From Macrosteles quadrilineatus (Eukaryota; Arthropoda; Insecta; Hemiptera; Cicadellidae): a stretch of 64,000 nucleotides of DNA. The notes beneath the pieces are model-generated. The model searched no databases, had not been told where the DNA came from, and was given only the letters and a program-made list of their open reading frames with translations. Positions 10,252-24,300 of the stretch are shown one piece after another. The translations under genes and the position numbers were made by a program. Position 1 is the first letter of the stretch; every line of letters begins with the position of its first letter. The stretch spans positions 48,827,347 through 48,891,346 of the forward strand of contig NW_026542599.1 of the NCBI RefSeq assembly GCF_028750875.1, read 5' to 3'.

Positions 10252-13200
10252 GTTAGCCATAGGCCTTTAGAACAGATTAGGGATTTTCAGGTTCTTTTTA
10301 TCAGATAGAGTGTTAGGAAGATAGTTCAAAAATTATTATATTACAAACACATTATTAGTTATGATAGGTTAGTATCAGGCCCTCCTCTACAAGACATCTT
10401 CGAGTGGATCTTCAAATTCAAGATGCTTCATTTTGTGTGTGTGTGTAGTTATGTATTTCCATGCCCAGTTTCAAATCATCATATATATTGTTGCACGAAC
10501 ATACAAATGAATGTCGATTTGACGCGATTTCAGATATAAGTCATAAAGTTGGATAGTTGATTTGGTTGTTAATATAAGTTTAAAGAATCAAAAGAAGAAA
10601 AACAACAAGAAAATCATGCATAAAAAAGTAGGCGTAAGTTGTGTAGTTTTACATAAATTAAAATTTTATATTTGTTCTAATAAATAGGTGTTATTGATAC
10701 GCCTTCTTTAAGTTAGGGGGTAGTTTTAGGATAGACATATATATTTTGTGCTATGTGTATTATTAAGATATTTTTTCAGTAGCCTGGTAAAAGTTTTAGA
10801 AGTTTAACCATGAAAAGCAATAATATAACTCTCAAGGGTTATCTACTTAAGCAAAGCCAGTAAGTGGGGGGGGGGTATGGGGACATCAATTGACCAAATA
10901 AAATCAGTCTATATAGGTACCAGAGACACCAATCAACAGAAATCATTTAATTCTGTGTAGGCTGTGTCAATATAGTCAACAAACAATACAAATAATAAAA
11001 TACTTTACATGTCAAAATATTCTATTTTAGGTCTAAAAACAGTGATTCAATTATAACAAATTCTTAACAGCTATTTTTAATTGATCTAATGGTAACAATA
11101 AACAGCAGACAGGCATAGTGGAGGCAACTTGTTGGCAAGGACTAAAACCTTGATTGAATTGCCAAGGAGGTATTAGTAAGGTAAGTTAAAAGGGATGTAA
11201 AACTAGATTCCTATGTCAGGTTTTGCATGATTAAACTTCTAAGATTCTTGCCAGGGGTGGTAAGGAGGGTTAAATGGGCTTCGGCCCTTACAAAATTTCA
11301 AAACTCAAAAACTGTGCGATGTACATTTAATTAAATTCAAAATTTTTATTTTGAGTTTTGAAAACAGGTTTTGATTAGTAATATGCACTTTAAGCTTGTG
11401 TTACGGCCCTGCCATACTACGGTAACATTGTGGTAGAAACGGGAGGTCCTCCAACCGAACATGGCCGAGGGGGTCCTTGGGGTCAGAGAGAAGGGGTATT
11501 TCAAAAAAATTTTGTCTAGGCTCCTCTCCCTATTCCGGGTGTCCTTTAACCAAAGTATCCCTTGCACCTTATTCCAACCCACTGACATGACTTCCTTACT
11601 CTCTTCTCACCATCCTGCGAGCTTTCATCAAGGCGTCATCAGAGAGGGAGGGAGCTGTATTCTACTACCTATGTAAGTATCTTATCTACCCGAGGAATAT
11701 AATAATCATAGGGTAAAACAATCTTTATGTAAATAGATAAACGGAATCTTTCTAAAGCACAATAATAGTAATTGCCAACATTTATGGCTATATTGCTACA
11801 TTGATCTGAGACCACACATTTCTTTGCTCCATGAGATTAAATCATGGAATATTTTGAAGTAGTCATGCTGTGAGTTTACTACAATGGAAAGAATGGATAT
11901 CAGCAAATAAGATTGTAGGTGAAAAATTCTATTTCATGTTTTGAATTACTACTCACAACAAGAACTGTCGAAAATTAATCTGTCTCTTTGGAAGTCAAGA
12001 CCTTGGAATTTTTGAAGCAACTAATATTGATTTTTACAAATTATACTAATAGACAGACACAGATTGAATCACACAACACAGGTAAATAGAAGTAAGTTCT
12101 GGTCAAGATAGGATAGGATTCCATTTAATAGTTCGTGGGAATGTTTCAGATATTGCCGATTGTAGTGGGTGTGAACTTTAGCGAGAAAAGCTCATAGCAA
12201 GTAATAGGACTACATACTTCCAAGCATGAACAAATCCTTCGAGAAGATATTATTATCAGCTGTCTTTTTTATCATTCGGAGGTAATTTTTTATATTTCTC
12301 ATAACTAAATTTTTATATTGTTAAGTATACGATACACAATGAATTTACAAATCAGCATTACTAAACAGTAAACTTGTTTAGTATAAATATGTAGTATGTA
12401 AATACTAAACCCATGTATTATTTGGAAAAAATTTAACAATTAAAATAGACCTCATGATATATTTAAATTATCTAACCGAGTACTGGTGTTTGTCCCGAAT
12501 AATCAGAAAAATCAGTATATATGTCAAAGTACAATAGGTAAATAAAGTTATATTGTAAATGAAATTCTAGACTTGGTTGATTTTACAAGAAACGTAGGTA
12601 TTTAATTGTAAGTGTGTTAATCCTTTTAACACCTTGACGTGCCTTGTTGCAGGCTTATCACTGTGGTGTCTGCCAGTCTTAACAAAACCATAGCATGAGA
12701 TTTAACGCAGCTGTATTCCGTCCAACGTCAGGATCCTCAAACACTTTCGTCCCAGACGGTAACTATCCTACACATGATTTACTGTTTGAAACAAATAAGT
12801 AAATAGTTGATAAATACATGGACACTTTAAAAGGTCTCTTAAAGCTTTTTAAGGTTCTGGCCATATTGAGCTGATCTTTTTCCCGTATGAGGTTCAAGAA
12901 CAATCTTGTCAGTGGTGAAGCAAAACACCAAACTAATAAAATACTATAACCTGTTGGGCAATATGGATGGAACATTTAGTAAGGATAGGTTTGGAATCAA
13001 GTTCTCCTCTATAGTTTGGCGATAGCTGTTGAGAAACAAACAATCATGGAACATGGTGGAAGCGTCAATTATATTTTACTATGTTTTTTAATACTATTAC
13101 ATTACTCATCATCCTATAGTTGTGGGACAAAAAAAACTATAGAATCATTAAACACCGGTAATTTAAAATAAGTGGCTGTCAAGTAGGATACGTTATAACA

Positions 13201-13666
13201 ATTCTTTGTAACTGTTTTAGATCTTTCTGACTGTCGTGCGCGTGTTACAACTTTTGCGAGAAGATCTTCATAGAATGAAATACACGCATGAACTTCCTTT
13301 GCGAAGATTTTGACATCAGGTTTTCGGTTGCTGTCGTACCAAAGGTAGGAACTTTCCTTTTGTGTGTATTGTTCTGCCATCATTCATCGGATTGAGTCTT
13401 CACTTCACTGAAAAAATCCCCATCGTTTAGTTTTAGGTTATTACAAAGAGGTTAGGGATGGATAAATTGGATTTGGTTGAGACAATATTTTGTTTACAGA
13501 TTAGAATTTCAAAATTCAAGCAAAAAGGACACAATTGCAGTAGGAGGATATCTCAGTTAACTAAATTTATTATTAATCAGGGTTAAATTTATATCAGATC
13601 AGGGATTTTCAGGTGTTTTTATTAGATAGTTTTAGGCGAAAATTTACAAATTTTTTTAATGAATAT
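10252..13666 (+). repeat. Array unit, copy 4 (short form)
   Basis: I type, with a 10-G run. It carries CAATTATAAC near 11050 (shared with copies 9 and 10), CATTTCTTTG, ACTCACAAC, TTTAGCGAG in module A, CACATGATTT at 12772, and GGGACAAAAAA near 13127. A private change, GACTTCC, lies in the GC-rich block. The tail has AAATTGGATTT and CAAAAAGGAC. This variant set defines the 'AGCG' subfamily found in copies 4, 5 (3' part), 9, 10 and 11. Confidence 0.95.
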
Positions 13667-16600
13667 GTTAGCCATAGGCCTTTAGAACAGATTAGGGATT
13701 TTCAGGTTCTTTTTATCAGATAGAGTGTTAGGAAGATAGTTCAAAAATTATTATATTACAAACACATTATTAGTTATGATAGGTTAGTATCAGGCCCTCC
13801 TCTACAAGACATCTTCGAGTGGATCTTCAAATTCAAGATGCTTCATTTTGTGTGTGTGTAGTTATGTATTTCCATGCCCAGTTTCAAATCATCATATATA
13901 TTGTTGCACGAACATACAAATGAATGTCGATTTGACGCGATTTCAGATATAAGTCATAAAGTTGGATAGTTGATTTGGTTGTTAATATAAGTTTAAAGAA
14001 TCAAAAGAAGAAAAACAACAAGAAAATCATGCATAAAAAAGTAGGCGTAAGTTGTGTAGTTTTACATAAATTAAAATTTTATATTTGTTCTAATAAATAG
14101 GTGTTATTGATACGCCTTCTTTAAGTTAGGGGGTAGTTTTAGGATAGACATATATATTTTGTGCTAAGTGTATTATTAAGATATTTTTTCAGTAGCCTGG
14201 TAAAAGTTTTAGAAGTTTAACCATGAAAAGCAATAATATAACTCTCAAGGGTTATCTACTTAAGCAAAGCCAGTAAGTGGGGGGGGTATGGGGACATCAA
14301 TTGACCAAATCAAATCAGTCTATATAGGTACCAGAGACACCAATCAACAGAAATAATTTAATTCTGTGTAGGATGCGTCAATATAGTCAACAAACAATAC
14401 AAATAATAAAATACTTTACATGTCAAAATATTCTATTTTAGGTCTAAAAACAGTGATTCAATAATAACAAATTCTTAACAGCTATTTTTAATTGATCTAA
14501 TGGTAACAATAAACAGCAGACAGGCAATAGTGGAGGCAACTTGTTGGCAAGGACTAAAACCTTGATTGAATTGCCAAGGAGGTATTAGTAAGGTAAGTTA
14601 AAAGGGATGTAAAACTAGATTCCTATGTCAGGTTTTGCATGATTAAACTTCTAAGATTCTTGCCAGGGGTGGTAAGGAGGGTTAAATGGGCTTCGGCCCT
14701 TACAAAATTTCAAAACTCATAAACCGTGCGATATACATTTAATTAAATTCAAAATTTGTATTTTGAGTTTTGAAAACAGGTTTTGATTAGTAATATGCAC
14801 TTTAAGCTTGTGTTACGGCCCTGCCATACTACGGTAACATTGTGGTAGAAACGGGAGGCCCTCCAACCGAACATGGCCGAGGGGGTCCTTGGGGTCAGAG
14901 AGAAGGGGTATTTCAAAAACATTTTGTCTAGGCTCCTTTCCCTATTCCGGGTGTCCTTTAACCAAAGTATCCCTTGCACCTTATTCCAACCCACTGACAT
15001 GATTTCCTTACTCTCTTCTCACCATCCTGCGAGCTTTCATCAAGGCGTCATCAGAGAGGGAGGGAGCTGTATTGTACTACCTATGTAAGTATCTTATCTA
15101 CCCGAGGAATATAATAATCATTGGGTAAAACAATCTTTATGTAAATAGATAAACGGAATCTTTCTAAAGCACAATAATAGTAATTGCCAACATTTATGGC
15201 TATATTGCTACATTGATCTGAGACCACACATTACTTTGCTCCATGAGATTAAATCATGGAATATTTTGAAGTAGTCATGCTGTGAGTTTACTACAATGGA
15301 AAGAATGGATATCAGCAAATAAGATTGTAGGTGAAAAATTCTATTTCATGTTTTGAATTACTACTTACAACAAGAACTGTCGAAAATTAATCTGTCTCTT
15401 TGGAAGTCAAGACCTTGGAATTTTTGAAGCAACTAATATTGATTTTTACAAATTATACTAATAGACAGACACAGATTGAATCACACAACACAGGTAAATA
15501 GAAGTAAGTTCTGGTCAAGATAGGATAGGATTCCATTTAATAGTTCGTGGGAATGTTTCAGATATTGCCGATTGTAGTGGGTGTGAACTTTAGCGAGAAA
15601 AGCTCATAGCAAGTAATAGGACTACATACTTCCAAGCATGAACAAATCCTTCGAGAAGATATTATTATCAGCTGTCTTTTTTATCATTCGGAGGTAATTT
15701 TTTATATTTCTCATAACTAAATTTTTATATTGTTAAGTATACGATACACAATGAATTTACAAATCAGCATTACTAAACAGTAAACTTGTTTAGTATAAAT
15801 ATGTAGTATGTAAATACTAAACCCATGTATTATTTGGAAAAAATTTAACAATTAAAATAGACCTCATGATATATTTAAATTATCTAACCGAGTACTGGTG
15901 TTTGTCCCGAATAATCAGAAAAATCAGTATATATGTCAAAGTACAATAGGTAAATAAAGTTATATTGTAAATGAAATTCTAGACTTGGTTGATTTTACAA
16001 GAAACGTAGGTATTTAATTGTAAGTGTGTTAATCCTTTTAACACCTTGACGTGCCTTGTTGCAGGCTTATCACTGTGGTGTCTGCCAGTCTTAACAAAAC
16101 CATAGCATGAGATTTAACGCAGCTGTATTCCGTCCAACGTCAGGATCCTCAAACACTTTCGTCCCAGACGGTAACTATCCTACACATGATTTACTGTTTG
16201 AAACAAATAAGTAAATAGTTGATAAATACATGGACACTTTAAAAGGTCTCTTAAAGCTTTTTAAGGTTCTGGCCATATTGAGCTGATCTTTTTCCCGTAT
16301 GAGGTTCAAGAACAATCTTGTCAGTGGTGAAGCAAAACACCAAACTAATAAAATACTATAACCTGTTGGGCAATATGGATGGAACATTTAGTAAGGATAG
16401 GTTTGGAATCAAGTTCTCCTCTATAGTTTGGCGATAGCTGTTGAGAAACAAACAATCATGGAACATGGTGGAAGCGTCAATTATATTTTACTATGTTTTT
16501 TAATACTATTACATTACTCATCATCCTATAGTTGTGGGACAAAAAAAACTATAGAATCATTAAACACCGGTAATTTAAAATAAGTGGCTGTCAAGTAGGA

Positions 16601-17078
16601 TACGTTATAACAATTCTTTGTAACTGTTTTAGATCTTTCTGACTGTCGTGCGCGTGTTACAACTTTTGCGAGAAGATCTTCATAGAATGAAATACACGCA
16701 TGAACTTCCTTTGCGAAGATTTTGACATCAGGTTTTCGGTTGCTGTCGTACCAAAGGTAGGAACTTTCCTTTTGTGTGTATTGTTCTGCCATCATTCATC
16801 GGATTGAGTCTTCACTTCACTGAAAAAATCCCCATCGTTTAGTTTTAGGTTATTACAAAGAGGTTAGGGATGGATAAATTGGATTTGGTTGAGACAATAT
16901 TTTGTTTACAGATTAGAATTTCAAAATTCAAGCAAAAAGGACACAATTGCAGTAGGAGGATATCTCAGTTAACTAAATTTATTATTAATCAGGGTTAAAT
17001 TTATATCAGATCAGGGATTTTCAGGTGTTTTTATTAGATAGTTTTAGGCGAAAATTTACAAATTTTTTTAATGAATAT
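13667..17078 (+). repeat. Array unit, copy 5 (short form, mosaic)
   Basis: The 5' part matches M-type copies (ACATTTTG, CATTACTTTG, ACTTACAAC), and the 3' part from TTTAGCGAG (about 15590) matches copy 4. The switch lies between about 15366 and 15590. Private changes include AAATAATTT, GGATGCGTC, ATTGTACTAC and CATTGGGT. The G-run has 8 G. Confidence 0.95.
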
Positions 17079-20050
17079 GTTAGCCATAGGCCTTTAGAAC
17101 AGATTAGGGATTTTCAGGTTCTTTTTATCAGATAGAGTGTTAGGAAGATAGTTCAAAAATTATTATATTACAAACACATTATTAGTTATGATAGGTTAGT
17201 ATCAGGCCCTCCTCTACAAGACATCTTCGAGTGGATCTTCAAATTCAAGATGCTTCATTTTGTGTGTGTGTAGTTATGTATTTCCATGCCCAGTTTCAAA
17301 TCATCATATATATTGTTGCACGAACATACAAATGAATGTCGATTTGACGCGATTTCAGATATAAGTCATAAAGTTGGATAGTTGATTTGGTTGTTAATAT
17401 AAGTTTAAAGAATCAAAAGAAGAAAAACAACAAGAAAATCATGCATAAAAAAGTAGGCGTAAGTTGTGTAGTTTTACATAAATTAAAATTTTATATTTGT
17501 TCTAATAAATAGGTGTTATTGATACGCCTTCTTTAAGTTAGGGGGTAGTTTTAGGATAGACATATATATTTTGAGCTATGTGTATTATTAAGATATTTTT
17601 TCAGTAGCCTGGTAAAAGTTTTAGAAGTTTAACCATGAAAAGCAATAATATAACTCTCAAGGGTTATCTACTTAAGCAAAGCCAGTAAGTGGGGGGGTAT
17701 GGGGACATCAATTGACCAAATCAAATCAGTCTATATAGGTACCAGAGACACCAATCAACAGAAATCATTTAATTCTGTGTAGGCTGTGTCAATATAGTCA
17801 ACAAACAATACAAATAATAAAATACTTTACATGTCAAAATATTCTATTTTAGGTCTAAAAACAGTGATTCAATAATAACAAATTCTTAACAGCTATTTTT
17901 AATTGATCTAATGGTAACAATAAACAGCAGACAGGCATAGTGGAGGCAACTTGTTGGCAAGGACTAAAACCTTGATTGAATTGCCAAGGAGGTATTAGTA
18001 AGGTAAGTTAAAAGGGATGTAAAACTAGATTCCTATGTCAGGTTTTGCATGATTAAACTTCTAAGATTCTTGCCAGGGGTGGTAAGGAGGGTTAAATGGG
18101 CTTCGGCCCTTACAAAATTTCAAAACTCAAAAACTGTGCGATATACATTTAATTAAATTCAAAATTTTTATTTTGAGTTTTGAAAACAGGTTTTGATTAG
18201 TAATATGCACTTTAAGCTTGTGTTACGGCCCTGCCATACTACGGTAACATTGTGGTAGAAACGGGAGGTTCTCCAACCGAACATGGCCGAGGGGGTCCTT
18301 GGGGTCAGAGAGAAGGGGTATTTCAAAAGAATTTTGTCTAGGCTCCTCTCCCTATTCCGGGTGTCCTTTAACCAAAGTATCCCTTGCACCTTATTCCAAC
18401 CCACTGACATGATTTCCTTACTCTCTTCTCACCATCCTGCGAGCTTTCATCAAGGCGTCATCAGAGAGGGAGGGAGCTGTATTCTACTACCTATGTAAGT
18501 ATCTTATCTACCCGAGGAATATAATAATCATAGGGTAAAACAATCTTTATGTAAATAGATAAACGGAATCTTTCTAAAGCACAATAATAGTAATTGCCAA
18601 CATTTATGGCTATATTGCTACATTGATCTGAGACCACACATTTCTTTGCTCCATGAGATTAAATCATGGAATATTTTGAAGTAGTCATGCTGTGAGTTTA
18701 CTACAATGGAAAGAATGGATATCAGCAAATAAGATTGTAGGTGAAAAATTCTATTTCATGTTTTGAATTACTACTCACAACAAGAACTGTCGAAAATTAA
18801 TCTGTCTCTTTGGAAGTCAAGACCTTGGAATTTTTGAAGCAACTAATATTGATTTTTACAAATTATACTAATAGACAGACACAGATTGAATCACACAACA
18901 CAGGTAAATAGAAGTAAGTTCTGGTCAAGATAGGATAGGATTCCATTTAATAGTTCGTGGGAATGTTTCAGATATTGCCGATTGTAGTGGGTGTGAACTT
19001 TTGCGAGAAAACCTCATAGCAAGTAATAGGACTACGTACTTCCAAGCATGAACAAATCCTTCGAGAAGATGTTATTATCAGCTGTCTTTTTTATCATTCG
19101 GAGGTAATTTTTTATATTTCTCATAACTAAATTTTTATATTGTTAAGTATACGATACACAATGAATTTACAAATCAGCATTACTAAACAGTAAACTTGTT
19201 TAGTATAAATATGTAGTATGTAAATACTAAACCCATGTATTATTTGGAAAAAATTTAACAATTAAAATAGACCTCATGATATATTTAAATTATCTAACCG
19301 AGTACTGGTGTTTGTCCCGAATAATCAGAAAAATCTGTATATATGTCAAAGTACAATAGGTAAATAAAGTTATATTGTAAATGAAATTCTAGACTTGGTT
19401 GATTTTACAAGAAACGTATGTATTTAATTGTAAGTGTGTTAATCCTTTTAACACCTTGACGTGCCTTGTTGCAGGCTTATCACTGTGGTGTCTGCCAGTC
19501 TTAACAAAACCATAGCATGAGATTTAACGCAGCTGTATTCCGTTCAACGTCAGGATCCTCAAACACTTTCGTCCCAGACGGTAACTATCCTACACGTGAT
19601 TTACTGTTTGAAACAAATAAGTAAATAGTTGATAAATACATGGACACTTTAAAAGGTCTCTTAAAGCTTTTTAAGGTTCTGGCCATATTGAGCTGATCTT
19701 TTTCCCGTATGAGGTTCAAGAACAATCTTGTCAGTGGTGAAGCAAAACACCAAACTAATAAAATACTATAACCTGTTGGACAATATGGATGGAACGATGG
19801 AACATTTAGTAAGGATAGGTTTGGAATCAAGTTCTCCTCTATAGTTTGGCGATAGCTGTTGAGAAACAAACAATCATGGAACATGGTGGAAGCGTCAATT
19901 ATATTTTACTATGTTTTTTAATACTATTACATTACTCATCATCCTATAGTTGTGGGACCAAAAAAACTATAGAATCATTAAACACCGGTAATTTAAAATA
20001 AGTGGCTGTCAAGTAGGATACGTTATAACAATTCTTTGTAACTGTTTTAG

Positions 20051-20171
20051 ATCTTTCTGACTGTCGTGCGCGTGTTACAACTTTTGCGAGAAGATCTTCA
20101 TAGAATGAAATACACGCATGAACTTCCTTTGCGAAGATTTTGACATCAGGTGTCTTCTGTAGAATTCTGAG
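20051..20171 (+). other. Exon-like module B, long form (121 nt)
   Basis: In copy 6 the module runs from TTTTAG|ATCTTT to TCTGAG|GTAATTTTTT. The donor context and the following intronic bases match those of module A, which suggests that the long form is the older structure and the short form is derived. A second possible donor, CAG|GTGTCT, lies 22 bases upstream of the module end and coincides with the short-form junction. Equivalent modules are in copies 12, 13 and 16. Confidence 0.42.
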
Positions 20172-20985
20172 GTAATTTTTTATATTTCTTGTAACTAAAT
20201 CTTTAAATGTTTCAGTAAATGATAAATAAAAATTTGATAAAAGATATTTTAAAAACATAAGTAATACGACCTTGGTACCATATTTGAATAGCCTCTTCGG
20301 CTAGGACACCTGCTCAATGTAGACTTTTTTGTTACAAACAGCCTCATAGTTTTAGTATCAATCTGTACTTAATTTGGTTTCAATGGATCTTATTTCATGG
20401 GTTTTTCAGTGGAGAGTTCATGTTATTTGCAATAATGGCATGATTAATAAAATTGAGTTTGTAAATGCTAAATATATATAATTTAAAAGACAACATTTCA
20501 ATATCTTTGTAAAATAAACTGACAAAATATATCTTTAAACTGATGTTTTTTGCTTAAAATGGTTTATGATACCTGCGTATAGTAATCTTTTGTTGCTGAT
20601 TTTGGCAACTAGTTTTGGTTCTTCTGAACCATCTTCAGGTCTAGAGGTGCCAAGTAATAACTTCATTAGAAAGTCGCTAAGAAACAGAGTTCAATAAATT
20701 AAACATATACAACACACGTTTTTTTGTAATGTGTGTCCGTTCCGTGTTATCGTGTTATTTTAATGATTGAACTCTGTTTCTTAACAACCTTCGAATGAAG
20801 TGATTACTCGACACCTCTAGGCTTGAAGATGGTTTAGAAGAACCGAAACTAGTTGCCAAAATCAGCAACAAAGGATTACTATATGCAGATATTGTAAACC
20901 ATTTTAAGTATAATACAGTAATCCAGAGGCTAAACGACTATTTTTAAATTATGTTTTTTGCTCACTTGGACTATGCTTTTTGCAG
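20150..20985 (+). repeat. 836 bp intron-like segment, copy 6
   Basis: Present in copies 6, 12, 13 and 16 and absent from the other 13 complete copies. It starts GTGTCTTCTG and ends CTTTTTGCAG, with CAGG spanning each edge. The first 22 bases complete module B, and the next ~60 match the sequence after module A. The middle holds a 356 bp fold-back element. It also holds AT-rich filler and a small AGCC/GGCT hairpin at 20290-20302. It contains no open frame worth reporting beyond the antisense one running in from the unit. Confidence 0.85.
20553..20908. mobile_element. Fold-back (MITE-like) element inside the 836 bp segment, copy 6
   Basis: Two arms of about 143 bp, 20553-20695 and 20766-20908, are imperfect inverted repeats. 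The outer ends read CTTAAAATGGTTTA and TAAACCATTTTAAG, and the inner ends AGAGTTCAAT and ATTGAACTCT. The arms share GCTGATTTTGGCAACTAG and its complement. The 70 bp between them includes a weaker ACACAC/GTGTGT pairing. No transposase is present and no clear target duplication flanks the ends, so the superfamily is not assignable. The arms differ at many positions, so the insertion is old relative to amplification of the array. Confidence 0.75.
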
Positions 20986-21010
20986 GTTTTCGGTTCCTGT
21001 CGTACCAAAG
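20986..21010 (+). other. Exon-like block D, long form (25 nt)
   Basis: A short block between CTATGCTTTTTGCAG and CCAAAG|GTAGGA in copy 6. It has GGTTCCTGTCG where short copies have GGTTGCTGTCG, a base that travels with presence or absence of the 836 bp segment in all 17 complete copies. Confidence 0.35.
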
Positions 21011-21332
21011 GTAGGAACTTTCCTTTTGTGTGTATTGTTCTGCCATCATTCATCGGATTGAGTCTTCACTTCACTGAAAAAATCCCCATCGTTTAGTTTT
21101 AGGTTATTACAAAGAGGTTAGGGATGGATAAATTGTATTTGGTTGAGACAATATTTTGTTTACAGATTAGAATTTCAAAATTCAAGCAAATAGGACACAA
21201 TTGCAGTAGGAGGATATCTCAGTTAACTAAATTTATTATTAATCAGGGTTAAATTTATATCAGATCAGGGATTTTCAGGTGTTTTTATTAGATAGTTTTA
21301 GGCGAAAATTTACAAATTTTTTTAATGAATAT

Positions 21333-24300
21333 GTTAGCCATAGGCCTTTAGAACAGATTAGGGATTTTCAGGTTCTTTTTATCAGATAGAGTGTTAGGAA
21401 GATAGTTCAAAAATTATTATATTACAAACACATTATTAGTTATGATAGGTTAGTATCAGGCCCTCCTCTACAAGACATCTTCGAGTGGATCTTCAAATTC
21501 AAGATGCTTCATTTTGTGTGTGTGTGTAGTTATGTATTTCCATGCCCAGTTTCAAATCATCATATATATTATTGCACGAACATACAAATGAATGTCGATT
21601 TGACGCGATTTCAGATATAAGTCATAAAGTTGGATAGTTGATTTGGTTGTTAATATAAGTTTAAAGAATCAAAAGAAGAAAAACAACAAGAAAATCATGC
21701 ATAAAAAAGTAGGCGTAAGTTGTGTAGTTTTACATAAATTAAAATTTTATATTTGTTCTAATAAATAGGTGTTATTGATACGCCTTCTTTAAGTTAGGGG
21801 GTAGTTTTAGGATAGACATATATATTTTGTGCTATGTGTATTATTAAGATATTTTTTCAGTAGCCTGGTAAAAGTTTTAGAAGTTTAACCATGAAAAGCA
21901 ATAATATAACTCTCAAGGGTTATCTACTTAAGCAAAGCCAGTAAGTGGGGGGGGGTATGGGGACATCAATTGACCAAATAAAATCAGTCTATATAGGTAC
22001 CAGAGACACCAATCAACAGAAATCATTTAATTCTGTGTAGGCTGTGTCAATATAGTCAACAAACAATACAAATAATAAAATACTTTACATGTCAAAATAT
22101 TCTATTTTAGGTCTAAAAACAGTGATTCAATAATAACAAATTCTTAACAGCTATTTTTAATTGATCTAATGGTAACAATAAACAGCAGACAGGCATAGTG
22201 GAGGCAACTTGTTGGCAAGGACTAAAACCTTGATTGAATTGCCAAGGAGGTATTAGTAAGGTAAGTTAAAAGGGATGTAAAACTAGATTCCTATGTCAGG
22301 TTTTGCATGATTAAACTTCTAAGATTCTTGCCAGGGGTGGTAAGGAGGGTTAAATGGGCTTCGGCCCTTACAAAATTTCAAAACTCAAAAACTGTGCGAT
22401 GTACATTTAATTAAATTCAAAATTTTTATTTTGAGTTTTGAAAACAGGTTTTGATTAGTAATATGCACTTTAAGCTTGTGTTACGGCCCTGCCATACTAC
22501 GGTAACATTGTGGTAGAAACGGGAGGTCCTCCAACCGAACATGGCCGAGGGGGTCCTTGGGGTCAGAGAGAAGGGGTATTTCAAAAAAATTTTGTCTAGG
22601 CTCCTCTCCCTATTCCGGGTGTCCTTTAACCAAAGTATCCCTTGCACCTTATTCCAACCCACTGACATGATTTCCTTACTCTCTTCTCACCATCCTGCGA
22701 GCTTTCATCAAGGCGTCATCAGAGAGGGAGGGAGCTGTATTCTACTACCTATGTAAGTATCTTATCTACCCGAGGAATATAATAATCATAGGGTAAAACA
22801 ATCTTTATGTAAATAGATAAACGGAATCTTTCTAAAGCACAATAATAGTAATTGCCAACATTTATGGCTATATTGCTACATTGATCTGAGACCACACATT
22901 ACTTTGCTCCATGAGATTAAATCATGGAATATTTTGAAGTAGTCATGCTGTGAGTTTACTACAATGGAAAGAATGGATATCAGCAAATAAGATTGTAGGT
23001 GAAAATTCTATTTCATGTTTTGAATTACTACTTACAACAAGAACTGTCGAAAATTAATCTGTCTCTTTGGAAGTCAAGACCTTGGAATTTTTGAAGCAAC
23101 TAATATTGATTTTTACAAATTATACTAATAGACAGACACAGATTGAATCACACAACACAGGTAAATAGAAGTAAGTTCTGGTCAAGATAGGATAGGATTC
23201 CATTTAATAGTTCGTGGGAATGTTTCAGATATTGCCGATTGTAGTGGGTGTGAACTTTTGCGAGAAAACCTCATAGCAAGTAATAGGACTACGTACTTCC
23301 AAGCATGAACAAATCCTTCGAGAAGATGTTATTATCAGCTGTCTTTTTTATCATTCGGAGGTAATTTTTTATATTTCTCATAACTAAATTTTTATATTGT
23401 TAAGTATACGATACACAATGAATTTACAAATCAGCATTACTAAACAGTAAACTTGTTTAGTATAAATATGTAGTATGTAAATACTAAACCCATGTATTAT
23501 TTGGAAAAAATTTAACAATTAAAATAGACCTCATGATATATTTAAATTATCTAACCGAGTACTGGTGTTTGTCCCGAATAATCAGAAAAATCAGTATATA
23601 TGTCAAAGTACAATAGGTAAATAAAGTTATATTGTAAATGAAATTCTAGACTTGGTTGATTTTACAAGAAACGTATGTATTTAATTGTAAGTGTGTTAAT
23701 CCTTTTAACACCTTGACGTGCCTTGTTGCAGGCTTATCACTGTGGTGTCTGCCAGTCTTAACAAAACCATAGCATGAGATTTAACGCAGCTGTATTCCGT
23801 CCAACGTCAGGATCCTCAAACACTTTCGTCCCAGACGGTAACTATCCTACACGTGATTTACTGTTTGAAACAAATAAGTAAATAGTTGATAAATACATGG
23901 ACACTTTAAAAGGTCTCTTAACGCTTTTTAAGGTTCTGGCCATATTGAGCTGATCTTTTTCCCGTATGAGGTTCAAGAACAATCTTGTCAGTGGTGAAGC
24001 AAAACACCAAACTAATAAAATACTATAACCTGTTGGACAATATGGATGGAACATTTAGTAAGGATAGGTTTGGAATCAAGTTCTCCTCTATAGTTTGGCG
24101 ATAGCTGTTGAGAAACAAACAATCATGGAACATGGTGGAAGCGTCAATTATATTTTACTATGTTTTTTAATACTATTACATTACTCATCATCCTATAGTT
24201 GTGGGACCAAAAAAACTATAGAATCATTAAACACCGGTAATTTAAAATAAGTGGCTGTCAAGTAGGATACGTTATAACAATTCTTTGTAACTGTTTTAGA

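Larger units (their letters stand above)
17079..21332 (+). repeat. Array unit, copy 6 (long form)
   Basis: The first long-form copy, carrying the 836 bp segment at 20150-20985. Its 5' part is I type with CATTTCTTTG and ACTCACAAC, but module A has TTTGCGAG, so the arrangement is the complement of copy 5. It also has an 8 bp tandem duplication of GATGGAAC (19788-19803) and AAATCTGTAT near 19335, both shared only with copy 12. The GC-rich block has AAAAGAATTTTG, a private base. Confidence 0.95.

Noticed and set aside
20290..20304. Helitron 3' end (hairpin followed by CTAG)
   Set aside because: AGCC-TCTTC-GGCT is followed directly by AGG without the usual spacing, and no matching TC 5' end or insertion between A and T was found.
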